Assembly: GCF_019798055.1 (NCBI RefSeq)
Contig: NZ_JAHOPH010000031.1
Location: 1-43,789 of the forward strand
Source of the DNA: Salsipaludibacter albus
GTDB taxonomy: Bacteria > Actinomycetota > Nitriliruptoria > Nitriliruptorales > Nitriliruptoraceae
Reading direction: 5' to 3'
Length of the DNA stretch: 43,789 bases
In this document: one piece after another, positions 9,268 to 20,800 of the stretch
How the letters are laid out: each line of letters starts with the position of its first letter
Position numbering within the stretch: position 1 is the first letter of the stretch
Made by a program: the position numbers and the translations under genes
Notes under the pieces: model-generated
What the model was told of the DNA's origin: nothing
Seen by the model: only the letters and a program-made list of their open reading frames with translations
The model's database searches: none

Positions 9268-10440
9268 TCACTCGGCGACCTCCTGCCAGCAGCCGTCGGC
9301 GGCGGCAGAGTCCTCCACCGCAGCCAGGACGCGCTGGACCGACAGGGCGTCGGCGAACGACGGCGTCGGATCGGTCTCGTCGCCGATCGCGCGCACGAAG
9401 TCGGCGATCTCGTGGACGAAGGTGTGGTCGTAGCCCAGGACGTGGCCCGGCGGGTACCACGAACCGGAATAGGGGTCGGCGCCCTCGGTGGCCAGGACGC
9501 GGGTGAACCCGCCCGTGGCCGGGTCTGCCGTGGCGTCGTGGACCCACAGCTCGTTCATCGCCTCGAACGAGAACTTCAGTCCACCCTTCGAGCCGTACAG
9601 CTCGATGCCCATGTCGTTCTTGGCGCCGGCGGCGAAGCGGGTCGCCTCGAAGCTGGCGAGGGCACCGGAACGCATCCGGCCGATGAACAGTGCGGCGTCG
9701 TCGACCGTGACGTCGCCGTACTCGTCGCCACCGGTGCCCGACAGGCCGTCGTCGGAGCCGGACGGCAACGGGCGCTCGGTCACGAAGGTGTGCAGCAGCG
9801 CCGACACCCCAGCGACCCGGTCGCCGAGCAGGAACTGGGTGGCGTCGATGATGTGCGCGCCGATGTCGCCCAGGGCACCCGAGCCGGCGTGCTCCTTCTG
9901 CAGGCGCCAGGCCAGGGGGAACTCGGGGTCCAGCAGCCAGTCCTGCAGGTAGCGGGCCCGAACGTGGTGGATCTCGCCCACGGCGCCCTGGGCGATCATC
10001 TGGCGGGCGAGGGCGAGCGCGGGGACCCGGCGGTAGTTGAACGCCACCATCGAGCGCACGCCGTCGACGTGCGCCTTCTCGGCGGCCTCGACCATCGCCT
10101 CGGCCTCGGCGACCGAGTTGGCCAGCGGCTTCTCGCACAGCACGTGCTTGCCGGCCTCCAGCGCCGCGATCGCGATCTCGGCATGGCTGTCACCGGGCGT
10201 GCAGATGTCGACCACGTCGATGTCGTCGCGGTCGAGCACGCTGCGCCAGTCCGTCGTGGACTCCGCCCAGCCGAGCCGGCTGGCCGCCGCCTCGGTGCGC
10301 TCCGCGTCGCGGCCGGCGACCACCACCATGCGCGGGTCGCGCGGCAGGTCGAAGACGGCCGGCGCGTTGCGCCAGGCATGGGAGTGTGTCCGTCCCATGA
10401 AGGCATGGCCCACCATGGCGATGCCGAGCGGCGTGGTCAT
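9268..10440 (-). CDS. Gfo/Idh/MocA family NAD(P)-dependent sugar oxidoreductase
   Basis: The 390-residue cytoplasmic enzyme has an N-terminal Rossmann fold (IAMVGHAFMG, residues 7-16), the hallmark EKP motif (E103-K104-P105, with the catalytic-type lysine), and the GDIGAHIID segment with D192, H196 and D199 that usually shapes the sugar site. Such enzymes oxidise or reduce sugar hydroxyls; some, including rhizobial ThuB and 3-keto-glycoside-forming enzymes, work with ThuA or TIM-barrel partners. ATG at 10440 follows AGGAG. It lies 84 bp after a sugar-binding protein gene and its terminator-like hairpin, and before the double-ThuA gene, so it is part of the second transport/catabolic module. 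It is paralogous to the gene at 27808-28956, though the two are clearly diverged. Confidence 0.88.
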   Translation of the reverse strand: MTTPLGIAMVGHAFMGRTHSHAWRNAPAVFDLPRDPRMVVVAGRDAERTEAAASRLGWAESTTDWRSVLDRDDIDVVDICTPGDSHAEIAIAALEAGKHVLCEKPLANSVAEAEAMVEAAEKAHVDGVRSMVAFNYRRVPALALARQMIAQGAVGEIHHVRARYLQDWLLDPEFPLAWRLQKEHAGSGALGDIGAHIIDATQFLLGDRVAGVSALLHTFVTERPLPSGSDDGLSGTGGDEYGDVTVDDAALFIGRMRSGALASFEATRFAAGAKNDMGIELYGSKGGLKFSFEAMNELWVHDATADPATGGFTRVLATEGADPYSGSWYPPGHVLGYDHTFVHEIADFVRAIGDETDPTPSFADALSVQRVLAAVEDSAAADGCWQEVAE

Positions 10441-10486
10441 CGGTGCTCCTGTCCGGTCAGGGATGTCGGGGCTGGAGTCGAACCAG

Positions 10487-10518
10487 TCCGGCGGGGCGGC
10501 GATGGCCGCCCCGCCGGA
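10487..10518 (-). terminator. Strong 14-bp hairpin after the sugar-binding protein gene
   Basis: TCCGGCGGGGCGGC (10487-10500) pairs perfectly with GCCGCCCCGCCGGA (10505-10518) around GATG, immediately 3' of the stop at 10525. Hairpins in this place often stabilise the binding-protein message and cut transcription of downstream genes. Confidence 0.8.
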
Positions 10519-10524
10519 GCGGGC

Positions 10525-11613
<1,089 letters not shown>

Positions 11614-11728
11614 GCTGGTGCTCCTGGTTGACCGGTGCTGCCGGATCTGTTGGTGTGGGCGGTGCGGGTGACCCGGCGCCGAAGCCCACGTGCTCGGCCT
11701 CCGGGTGTTCGGGGGTTGGTGCGGGGGG

Positions 11729-12739
11729 TCATGCGTGTGCACCATCGGACCCGCGCTGGGTCCGCTGCTGCAGCAACACGGCCAGGACGATGATCACGCC
11801 CTTGGCGATGTTCTGGAGATCGGTGGTGAGGTTGTTGAGGACGAAGATGTTGGTCATGACGGTGAAGACCAGCACGCCCAGCACGGTGCCCACCATGGTC
11901 CCGCGGCCACCGGCCAGGCTGGTGCCGCCGATGACCACCGCGCCGATGGCGTCCAGCTCGTAGAGGTTGCCGTGCGTCGAGGACCCCGTCGTGGTGCGCG
12001 CGACGATCATGATGGCCGCGATCCCGCAGGCCAGGCCGGACAGGGTGAACAGCAACATCGTCTGGCGCTTGACGTTGATGCCGGCGAGCCGGGCTGCCTC
12101 GGGGTTGCCCCCGACCGCGAAGGTGCGGCGGCCGAAGGTCGTGCGGTTGAGGACGAACCACCCGATCGCGGCCACCACGATCAGCATGACGACCAGGTTG
12201 GGGATCCCGAAGACGTCACCGTTGTTGAGACTGCGGAAGGCGCTGACCTCGACGATCTGGGTCTGGCCGTCGGAGATGTACTGCGCGAGGCCACGGGCGG
12301 ACACCAGCATCGCCAGCGTCGCGATGAACGACACGATCTTGCCGTAGGCGATCAGCACGCCGTTGACCAGGCCCGTGGCCGTGCCGACCGCCAGGAAGGC
12401 GAACAGCATCCCCCACAGGCCCATCTCCTGGGAGGCGACCGTGGTCCCCCACACCGAGGCGAGCGCCACGATCGCCCCGACCGACAGGTCGATGCCTCCA
12501 CCGATGATCACGAACGTCATGCCGACGGAGACGACGCCGATCACGGCGGCCGACTTGAGGATCGTCAGGAAGTTGTTGGCGTCGAGGAAGGTGTCGGGCG
12601 ACGTGACCCAGCCCGCGACGAAGGCCAGCACGAGCACGGCGATGAGGCCGAGGTTCTGGGTGTCGCCGAGGCGGTCGCGCCACGAGGTGCCACCGTTGCT
12701 GGCACTGGTCTCGTCGAGCGTGGTCACGGTGTCATTCAT
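11729..12739 (-). CDS. CUT2 sugar ABC transporter permease
   Basis: The 336-residue integral membrane protein has multiple hydrophobic helices and the family segment GGGIDLSVGAIVALASVWG, typical of RbsC/XylH/YtfT-type permeases. A conserved cytoplasmic segment (FAVGGNPEAARLAGINV) faces the ATPase. ATG at 12739 lies 8 nt inside the end of the ATPase gene (stop 12732-12734), with GGGAG in front, so translation is coupled. As the only permease of this transporter it should form a homodimer with one double-domain ATPase. The binding-protein gene follows after 115 bp. Confidence 0.9.
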   Translation of the reverse strand: MNDTVTTLDETSASNGGTSWRDRLGDTQNLGLIAVLVLAFVAGWVTSPDTFLDANNFLTILKSAAVIGVVSVGMTFVIIGGGIDLSVGAIVALASVWGTTVASQEMGLWGMLFAFLAVGTATGLVNGVLIAYGKIVSFIATLAMLVSARGLAQYISDGQTQIVEVSAFRSLNNGDVFGIPNLVVMLIVVAAIGWFVLNRTTFGRRTFAVGGNPEAARLAGINVKRQTMLLFTLSGLACGIAAIMIVARTTTGSSTHGNLYELDAIGAVVIGGTSLAGGRGTMVGTVLGVLVFTVMTNIFVLNNLTTDLQNIAKGVIIVLAVLLQQRTQRGSDGAHA

Positions 12740-14384
12740 CGTGGGGGCTCCCGGGGGCGACGTGGTCGCCGTCGGTCGATTCGGACGTCGTGCTCGAGTC
12801 GTCGGCAGGGTCGTCGGCCGAGTCGTCGGCAAGGACCTTGTTGGGGTCGTCGTCCACGTGGGTGGTGTTCTCCATGATCATGTCGAGGACGTCGTCCTCC
12901 TCCAGGGCACCGCCGGTCTCGCGTTCGATGATCCGACCGTCGGCGATCACCAGCACGCGATCGGCGAGGCCGAGGACCTCGGGGATCTCGCTGGACACCA
13001 CCAGCACGGCCACACCCTCGTCCGCGAGCTCGCGGACGAGGCCGTACAGCTCGGCCCGGGCGCCGACGTCCACCCCGCGAGTGGGCTCGTCCAGCAGCAG
13101 GATCTTGCAGCCGTGGAGCAGCCAGCGCCCGACGACGACCTTCTGCTGGTTGCCACCCGACAGCGTGCTGACCTTGCGGGTCGCATCCGGTGGCCGCAGC
13201 TCGAGCTGCTCGGTGATCGCCTGTGCGTCGTCCACCTCGGCCTTGGCGCCGATCCAACCCGCGGTGCTGAACTTGTGCAGGTCGGACAGGGACATGTTGC
13301 GGGCGATGGACTGGCCCATCAGCAGGGCCTGGGACTTCCGCTCTTCGGGGGCCAGTCCCAGTCCGTGCTTGACCGACTTGGTCACCGAGTTGCGGCCCAT
13401 GCGCTCGCCGAAGAACGACACCGTGCCGCTGGTCGCCTTGCGGGCGCCGTAGATGGTCTCGAGGATCTCGGAGCGCCCCGACCCGACCAGTCCGGCCAGC
13501 CCGACGATCTCGCCCTCGCGGACGTCGAACGACACGTCCTTGAACTCGCCCGTGCGCGACAGGCCGTCGACCTCCAGCGCGACCTCACCGAGGTGGTCGG
13601 TGCCCTCGCGGCGCTCCGGGAACAGGTACTCGACGTTGCGCCCGGTCATGAGCGACACGATCTCGGAGGTGGACGTGGACTTGGCGTCCAGCCCGGTGGC
13701 CACGGTGGCGCCGTCCTTGAGCACGGTGACCCGGTCGCCGATCTCGCGGATCTCCTCGAGCCGATGGCTGATGTAGATGATCGCGACGCCGTCCTCGGTC
13801 AGCTCGTGGATGACCCGGAACAGGTTCTCGACCTCGTCGTTGTCGAGCACGGCGGAGGGCTCGTCCATGACGATCAGCTTGGCGTCGTGCGACAGGGCCC
13901 GGGCCATGGACACGATCTGCTTGCCGGCGGCGGACAACGACCCGACGGTCCGTCGGACCCGGATCTCGCCGTGGCCGAGGCGCTGCATGATCTCGCGGGC
14001 CCGCTTGTTGGAGCTGCGGGTGTCGATCCAGCCGAGCCGCGACTTCTCGTGGCCGAGGAAGATGTTGTCGGCGACGGTCAGGCCGTCGATCAGGTCCAGC
14101 TCCTGGTACATCGTGGCCAGGCCGGCCTGCAGCGCCGCGAGCGGGGTGGCGAACGAGCGGTCCTCGCCGAGCCAGTTGATCGTGCCCTCTTCGGGCGTGT
14201 GCGCGGCCGACAGGACCTTGATCAGGGTCGACTTGCCGGCACCGTTCTGGCCGAGCAGGCAGTGCACCTCGCCGGGACGGACATCGAGGTCGACGCCGTC
14301 GAGCGCACGGACCCCCGGAAAGACCTTGACGATGTCGGTCATTCTCAGGATCGGCGCGGCGGTGTCCGTCGCGACGTCGGGCAT
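12732..14384 (-). CDS. CUT2 sugar ABC transporter ATP-binding protein (two ATPase domains)
   Basis: The 550-residue protein is a tandem ATPase of the RbsA/XylG/MglA type. Domain 1 has Walker A GQNGAGKST (45-53), signature LSAAGKQ and Walker B LIVMDEPSAVLD. Domain 2 has the usual degenerate Walker A (GLVGSGRSEI), signature LSGGNQQK and Walker B ILLLDEPTRGVDVGA. About 45 residues at the C-terminus are acidic and low-complexity (many D, S, T), beyond the usual family length near 500. I choose the ATG at 14384 because GGGGGAG stands 6 nt upstream; an in-frame ATG at 14450 has no ribosome-binding site. First gene of the second transport operon, behind a good sigma-70 promoter at 14482-14510. Confidence 0.9.
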   Translation of the reverse strand: MPDVATDTAAPILRMTDIVKVFPGVRALDGVDLDVRPGEVHCLLGQNGAGKSTLIKVLSAAHTPEEGTINWLGEDRSFATPLAALQAGLATMYQELDLIDGLTVADNIFLGHEKSRLGWIDTRSSNKRAREIMQRLGHGEIRVRRTVGSLSAAGKQIVSMARALSHDAKLIVMDEPSAVLDNDEVENLFRVIHELTEDGVAIIYISHRLEEIREIGDRVTVLKDGATVATGLDAKSTSTSEIVSLMTGRNVEYLFPERREGTDHLGEVALEVDGLSRTGEFKDVSFDVREGEIVGLAGLVGSGRSEILETIYGARKATSGTVSFFGERMGRNSVTKSVKHGLGLAPEERKSQALLMGQSIARNMSLSDLHKFSTAGWIGAKAEVDDAQAITEQLELRPPDATRKVSTLSGGNQQKVVVGRWLLHGCKILLLDEPTRGVDVGARAELYGLVRELADEGVAVLVVSSEIPEVLGLADRVLVIADGRIIERETGGALEEDDVLDMIMENTTHVDDDPNKVLADDSADDPADDSSTTSESTDGDHVAPGSPHDE

Positions 14385-14481
14385 CTGCACTCCCCCGGCG
14401 GTTGGGCGTTTCCGGTGTGGGACCCGCGTGGGCGGCTCCCGCTCGGCCATGTTGACCGAGTGTTAATTAGTTGTGGCGGGC

Positions 14482-14510
14482 ATACAAACAGACGACAGGC
14501 GTCTTGTCAA
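14482..14510 (-). promoter_or_regulatory. Sigma-70 promoter of the second transport operon
   Basis: On the minus strand, TTGACA (14510-14505) and TTGTAT (14487-14482) are separated by exactly 17 bp. Transcription would begin near 14475, giving a leader of about 90 nt before the ATG at 14384. This AT-richer patch stands out in the GC-rich sequence. Confidence 0.75.
14490..14504. promoter_or_regulatory. Inverted repeat between -35 and -10 (candidate operator)
   Basis: AGACG-ACAGG-CGTCT is a perfect 5+5+5 inverted repeat filling the spacer of the promoter at 14482-14510. A repressor bound here would block RNA polymerase. It does not resemble the CTTTTG-type sites found near the ROK gene, so another regulator may act here. 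Confidence 0.5.
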
Positions 14511-14598
14511 GGGTTTCGGGGACCAAATTCCCGAATCTCGAGACGATCATGGAGCAACATCTGCGGACGAACCCCGCGACGTGGTCGTAACGTGCGCC

Positions 14599-14621
14599 CT
14601 TTGTCCAGCTGGTGATCGAAG
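14599..14621. promoter_or_regulatory. Weak candidate ROK-type site upstream of the second transport operon
   Basis: CTTTGT-N11-TCGAAG has the 23-bp size of the site at 30424-30446 and, on the other strand, ends in GACAAAG as compared with GACAAAAG there. It is degenerate and lies about 90 bp upstream of the -35 element. Nearby CGAAG-TT-CTTCG (14617-14628) is a small perfect inverted repeat. Confidence 0.25.
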
Positions 14622-14750
14622 TTCTTCGCCAAGCTAACCAAAGTGAGCGGCTCGGTCAATGGTTTCGCCGATGTTTCCGGGAGGTCTCGCGGGCCGGGCT
14701 CCCCACCACGCGGGCAAGGATGCCCGCGTCGGCCCGCCCCCGCACGGCAC

Positions 14751-14782
14751 TGCCGGCCGGTCCCCGAAGGAACCGGCCGGCA
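14751..14782 (-). terminator. Hairpin terminator after the 2239-residue ThuA gene
   Basis: TGCCGGCCGGT (14751-14761) and ACCGGCCGGCA (14772-14782) form a perfect 11-bp stem with a 10-nt loop, 25 bp past the stop at 14807. It separates the first module from the second transport operon. Confidence 0.75.
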
Positions 14783-14806
14783 GCGGGGCACGCGTGCCTG
14801 GCGGGT

Positions 14807-17800
14807 TCAGCCGAGGTCGTCGACCAGGGCCCGAAGGTTCGCGCCCAGGACCTCGCGGACCTCGGGGTCGTCGACCTGCTGCAGCCGGTCCAGCGCGCGT
14901 TGGAAGGCACCGGCAGCCTGGCTGGTCCGCCCACCGTCGAGGTGGCGCATGCCCACCTCGACCTGCTGGCCGACCTGTCGTGCGACGCGGGCGTCCAGCG
15001 CACCTTCCTCGACGAACTGGTCGATCAGTGCGAGCACGTCCTCACCGGAGGTGGTGATGGTGAAGGACAGCTCGGTGGTCGTGACGTTGCCCGCGACGTC
15101 GGTCGCCTCGACGGTGACCGCGTGGTCGCCCAGCGACCAGTCCCGGGCGGTGAGGGTGGCGGACACCTCGTCGGTGCCCTCGCCCACGACCTCGCCGTCG
15201 ACCATGACCACCAGCGACGCCATGCCGCTGGTCGCGTCGTCGGCCGACACGGTCACGTCGACCTCGGACGAGCTGCCGACCTCGACGCCGTCGGTGACGC
15301 CGTCGACGGCGACCCCGGGCGCGGTGGCGTCGAGGTCGATGGCGACCTCCGCCACGTCGGTGGTCTCGCCCCCGCGGATGGCCCGCACCGCGACGGTGTG
15401 GGACCCGTCGGTGTCGACCACCAGCACGCCGTCGTCGTCGGCCACCCAACCGTCACCATCGACGTCGAACTCGATGGTCGCGTCGTCGTTGGTCGACGCC
15501 GTGATCGTGACCGGGCTGACGTACCAGCCGTCCTGGCCGTCGGGGTCGGTCGGGTCGACGACCACGTCCAGCTCCAGCGGCTCCGTGATGGTGAACGATG
15601 CCTCACCGACCACCGACGTGTTGCCGGCGGCATCGGTCGCACGCCACGTCACCACGTGGTCACCCGGCTCGTCGACCGTGAACGGGCCGTCGTAGACGAT
15701 CCACTCACCACCGTCGAGCGTGTACTCCACGGACGCCACGCCGACGTCGTCACTCGCGTCGAGGACGACCTCGACCGGCTCCGACGTGGTGTCGAGCGTC
15801 GCGCAGCCACGGGGCAGGCCGAACTCGCCCGCGTGGACGTACACCGACTGGGCGGTCGAGCCCGCGGTCCACGGCGCGGAGCCGTCCACCGTTGCCTCGC
15901 CGTCACCGTCGGAGGTGAAACCGGCCGCGGGGTCGCTGTCGTCGTCGAGCAGCCACAGTTCGTTCGGCGGCTCCTCGACACCGTCGGGGTCGTCCTGGTA
16001 GTGCCCGCCCATCGGCACGGCACCACACACGTCCTCGTGGAGGTGGCCCTGGTGGGTCGTGTCGGGCTCCAGCCCGGACAGGTCCGCGGACAGCGTGGTG
16101 CCGTCCTCGGTGACCTCCAGGGTCGCGGTCCCGGCGGTGTCCCACCCGGCGGTCGGGGTGAACGCACCCGTGAAGGTGCCCAGCAGCGTGGCGCTGGCCT
16201 CCGGCGCGGTGTCGTCGACGACGTCGCCGCCGTCGACCCGGAACCAGTCGAAGTCGACCGTCACCGGCGACTGCTGGCTCGGGCCGATGGCCCAGAGGCC
16301 GAACGTGTCCAGGTCACCGGCGTTGGTGACCGGCTCGCCGACCTGGGTCCAGTTGATCCCACCGTCGCTCACCCAACCGGTGTAGGTGTCGCCCTCCTTC
16401 GCCAGGCGCAGGTACCAGTACCCGGACTCGGTGGTCTCGGCGACGTCGAGCAGGCGGTTGCCGCCGGCACCGAAGTTCGCATCGACCTCACTGACCAGTT
16501 CGGTTCCCAGGTCGAGCGCCGATCCCGGAGCGTTGCGGGCACCCACGTTCAGCTTGACGTAGTTGTCGTCGTCGCCGTACGCGAGCAGCCCGGCGAGCTG
16601 CCACTGGGTCTCCAGCGGTGCCCGCATCCGGGTCTCGATCGTCCAGTCACCGTCGGGGGCGTCCTGGAGGATCATGTTGCGTGGGTCGCCGTTGTCCGTG
16701 CCGTTGATGTCGCCGAGGTCGGTGGTGATGGACAGGTGTCCGTCGGCCACCTCGACCTCGGAGGCGTCGGCCCGCACGATGGCGTTCCAGCGGCAGGTGT
16801 CCAGCGCGTCCCCGTCGAACTCGTCGGAGGGCGCCGGAGCCTCGGCATCGTCGTCCGCCGTGGCGAGGGTCGCGGACTCGACGTGGGCCACCTGCTCGGA
16901 GGCGGTGACGTCACCGCCGGCCATGATGCCGATGGTGGCATCGGCCTTGACGGGCGCGGAGCCCGACAGGTCGGTCCAGGTCGAGCCGTCCAGCGAGTAC
17001 GCCGCCGTGATCGCACTGCCGTCGCTGGTCAGCTGCAGGTGGACCGTGTCCGGTCCGCCCGCGAGGGCGACGTTGTTGGCGTGCCACGTGCGGCTGCCAG
17101 CGGTCTCGGTCTGGAACTCCAGGAACGGAGCCCCGGACGTCCCCTGCGTCCAGGCCAGCTTGACGTACTCGTCGTCGCTGGCGTGCAGGAGCAGCCCGGC
17201 GTGCTGCCACTCGCGCGTGTGCTCGAGTGACACCTCGGTCGTGAACGTCCACTCGCCGGCGGGTGCCGGGCGGGCGACGTAGCTGATCGGGCCGGTGCTG
17301 CCCTCGTTGATGTCGCCGGCGGTCACCGGCAGGTGCAGGGCACCGTCGGACACGCTGACGGGGTCGCCGTCGGCCTCGCGGACGGTCGTCCACGTCCCGG
17401 TGTCGAGGGCGTCGCCCTCGAAGTCGTCGGCCGAGCCGACGGCACACGCCGGGAAGGGCTCGTACTCGGGCTCCTGCGGCTCGTCGGGCAGTCCCTCGAC
17501 GATCGAGAAGTTCGAGAACTGCGCCGTCGCCCGACCACTCGTCGAGTGGGCGGTGACCGCCACCCCGACGTCCTGCACGGCGGCGGCACTGTCCACGGTG
17601 GCCGGGTCCCCGACCTCCGTCCAGTTCTCGCCGTCCGCACTGCGCCAGGCCTGGTAGGTGTCGCCGTCACGGGTCACCCGCATCCACTGCGGGTACACGA
17701 CCGCGCCACCGTTCTGGGACGCGTCCAGCAGTCCGTTGCCGTCCAGGTCCTGCATCCACTCGAGCCCGCTGGTGCTGTTGCGGGCGCCGAGGTAGACGTA

Positions 17801-20800
17801 GCCGCCGGACGATCCGGCCGCGGTGATGTCGTTGCGGACCATGATGCCGGCCTTGCCACTGGTGGACACCGACTCGTGGCTGTCCAGCCGGACGGTCGCC
17901 GTCCACTGGTCCCACTCCGCTGCGGCCGGCTGGAACGCCGCGCCGTACTCGTCGGCCGACGTCCACATGTTGGCCCCGCCCGACTCGATGATCCAGGTGT
18001 CGGAGTCGGGCCGCTCGAAGGTGGCCGCGGCCGCCTCGTGGGAGTAGGTCTGCCACCCGGCGAACAGGTCACCGACGTCGATGCTGATCGCACGCGACGT
18101 GGTGGTCACGCCGGTGGTGCTGGTCGCGATCGCCTCGATGACGTAGCGACCCTCCTCGTCCGGCGTCCAGGTCACCTCGAAGGGCGCCGTGGTGTCGGTG
18201 CCGACGGACTCGTCGTCGACCAGGAACTCGACCTGCTCGATGCCGTTGTCGGGGTCCGACGCGTCGGCGGTCAGGGTGACCTCGCCCACCTCGTCGATGA
18301 CGGCGTAGGGCTCGGGGCTGGTGATCTCGACCGTCGGGACGGTCGAGTCGGACAGGCCCTGGCCCACCGCCTCGATGAAGTTGACCCGACGCTCGCCCGG
18401 ACCGGGCATCACCACGTACAGGGTGAAGGACTCGCCGGGGTCGGTCACGTCGACGGTCACGTCGACGAACCGGGTCAGCCCGGTGGCCGGCACGTCGGCA
18501 GTGCCCAGGAGCGGGCCGTCGGGTGCGTCCATGCGCAGCTCGATCGGGCCACCCTCGCTTGCCGCCGCACGCACGGTCAGTGCGTCGATGTTGGCCAGGT
18601 TCACCGGGTCGTGGCTGAACCACGCCCCGTCGGAGCCGCCGAGCGCCTCACCGTGTCCGGCGACGTCGCGCGACTCGCTGACGGTGATGCCCTCCCTGTC
18701 GTCGGCGAACTCGGCCTCCTTGAGACGCGGGTACACGGCGACCGTGTCGGAGCTGGTCAGCGGTGGTTGGCCATTGGCACCCGCGTCGGTGTAGCGGGCG
18801 TCGATGACGAAGAAGATGTTCTCGTCGGGGGCGTGGCCACCCAGCGAGGTCTCGACCGACCCGGTGAGCCCACGGAACTCCGTGGTCGGGTGGGCATGGC
18901 CGTCGTGGCCCAGGGCGGGCTGGACGATCACGTCGTCGGGATCGATGGTGTCCTCGGCGTCGGTGACGTCGACCTCCCAGCTGATGGTCGAGCCGAAGTC
19001 GAAGAACGCACCGTCCGGTGGAGTCTCGACCTCGACGTCAGGTTCAGTGTTTCCGACGGTGATCGGCACGGTGGCCGTCCCGACCTTGCCCTCGGGGTCG
19101 GTCACGGTCAGGCGGGCGTCGTAGACCCCGACCTCGTCGTAGGTGTGCGTCGCATCGACACCGGTGGCGTCGACGATCCCGTCAGCGTCGAAGTCCCAGG
19201 CGTAGGACAGCGAGGCTCCCTCGGGGTCGCTGCTGCGGGCGCCCGAGAAGGTGACCTCCAGCGGCGCCTGGCCCGACTCGGGGTCGGCGTCGATCTGGGC
19301 GATCGGCGAGCGTGACCCGGAGATGTAGTCGATCCGGTGCAGTCCGGAGTTGGGGTTGTCGCGCCCGAAGCCGCCACCCCAGTCCAGCACGTACAGCGAC
19401 CCGTCGGGCCCGAACAGCGAGTCGATCGGGGCCAGGAACTGGGTCTGGGGCAGGAAGGGGTTGACCTTCTCCACTGCCTGGCCGGGCTCGTAGGCGTCGG
19501 TGGTCGCGGTCTCGTCCAGCACGAACGAGAACATGCGGTTGCGGGCCCACTCGTAGAAGAACGGCTTGCCGTCGTAGTACTCGGGGAACTTGGTGTCGGA
19601 GTCCAGGGACTCGTCGAAGTGGTAGGTCGGACCACCCATCGGGGCCAGGCCGCCACCCTGGTTCAGGCCCGAGCCCTGGTCGGAGGCGCGCTGGTAGCCG
19701 TAGTAGACGTCGGCCGGCTGGACCGGCGGCAGCTCGGTGAGCCCGGTGTTGTGGATCGAGTCGTTGATCGGCGCGTCGCAGTCGAAGAAGTCCCCGACGG
19801 TCACCGGGCTGGTCAGGTAGTCGACGTCACGGAAGGGCTCGTTGGCACCCATGCACAGGGGCCAGCCGTAGTTGCCGGCCTCGGTGATCCAGTTCCACTC
19901 GGCGATGCCGGCCGGACCGCGGGTGGCCGGGGCGTCGTTGTTGTTGTCCGGCGAGTAGTCGGCCAGGCCGACGTCACCGGTCACCGGGTCGACGAAGAAC
20001 CGGAACGGGTTGCGGAAGCCCATCGCGTAGATCTCGGGCCGGATGAGGTCGGTGTCCTTGTCGGCCGCCCACTCCGTGTCGATGAGGTTGCCGTCCGGGA
20101 TCGTGTAGCTGCCGTCGGCCTCGGGGTGGATGCGCAGCAGCTTGCCACGCAGGTCGTTGGTGTTGGACGAGGTCGCGCGGGCGTCCCACAGCATCGTCGA
20201 CGACTCGTGCAGCGGCGCGTAGCCACCGGACGGCTCGGAGTGTGGGTTGACGTCGTCACCGATCGAGATGTAGAGGTTGCCGCCGGGGCCGAAGCGCAGT
20301 CCACCACCGGTGTGGCCGGGCTCGTCGGGCAGTCGGCTGGACGGGAACTCGATGACGAGCTCCTCGGAGGCCGGGTCGATCGTGCCGGTGTCGTCCATGG
20401 TGAAGCGCGACACGCGGCTGAAGAAGCTGGCCGGGTCGCTGTTGTCGGCACGGTCGGGTGCCCAGTAGACGAACACGTGGCCGTTGTCGGCGAAGTCGGG
20501 GTCCAGCGCGATGCCGAGCAGCCCGTCCTCACCACCGGAGTAGACGTCCAGCTCGACGGCGGTCTCGGTGGTCTGGGTGGCGGGGTCGTACACGCGGATC
20601 TGGCCGCGGACCAGCTCGGTGAAGAAGACGCGGCCGTCGGCGGCGACGTCCATCGCGAACGGCGCGGAGGTGTTGGAGTCCAGGGTCACGCGCTCGTACT
20701 CGGACCAGTCGGTGCCGCCGCAGTCACCCTCGGCCAGGCCGGCCGCCCACTCGACGCCGCCGACGATGTGCTGCACGAAGTCGGGCTCGTCGGTGTAGTG

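Noticed and set aside
14385-14450. Alternative ATPase start at 14450
   Set aside because: It has no ribosome-binding site, and the 22 extra residues are not family-like. ATG at 14384 follows GGGGGAG.
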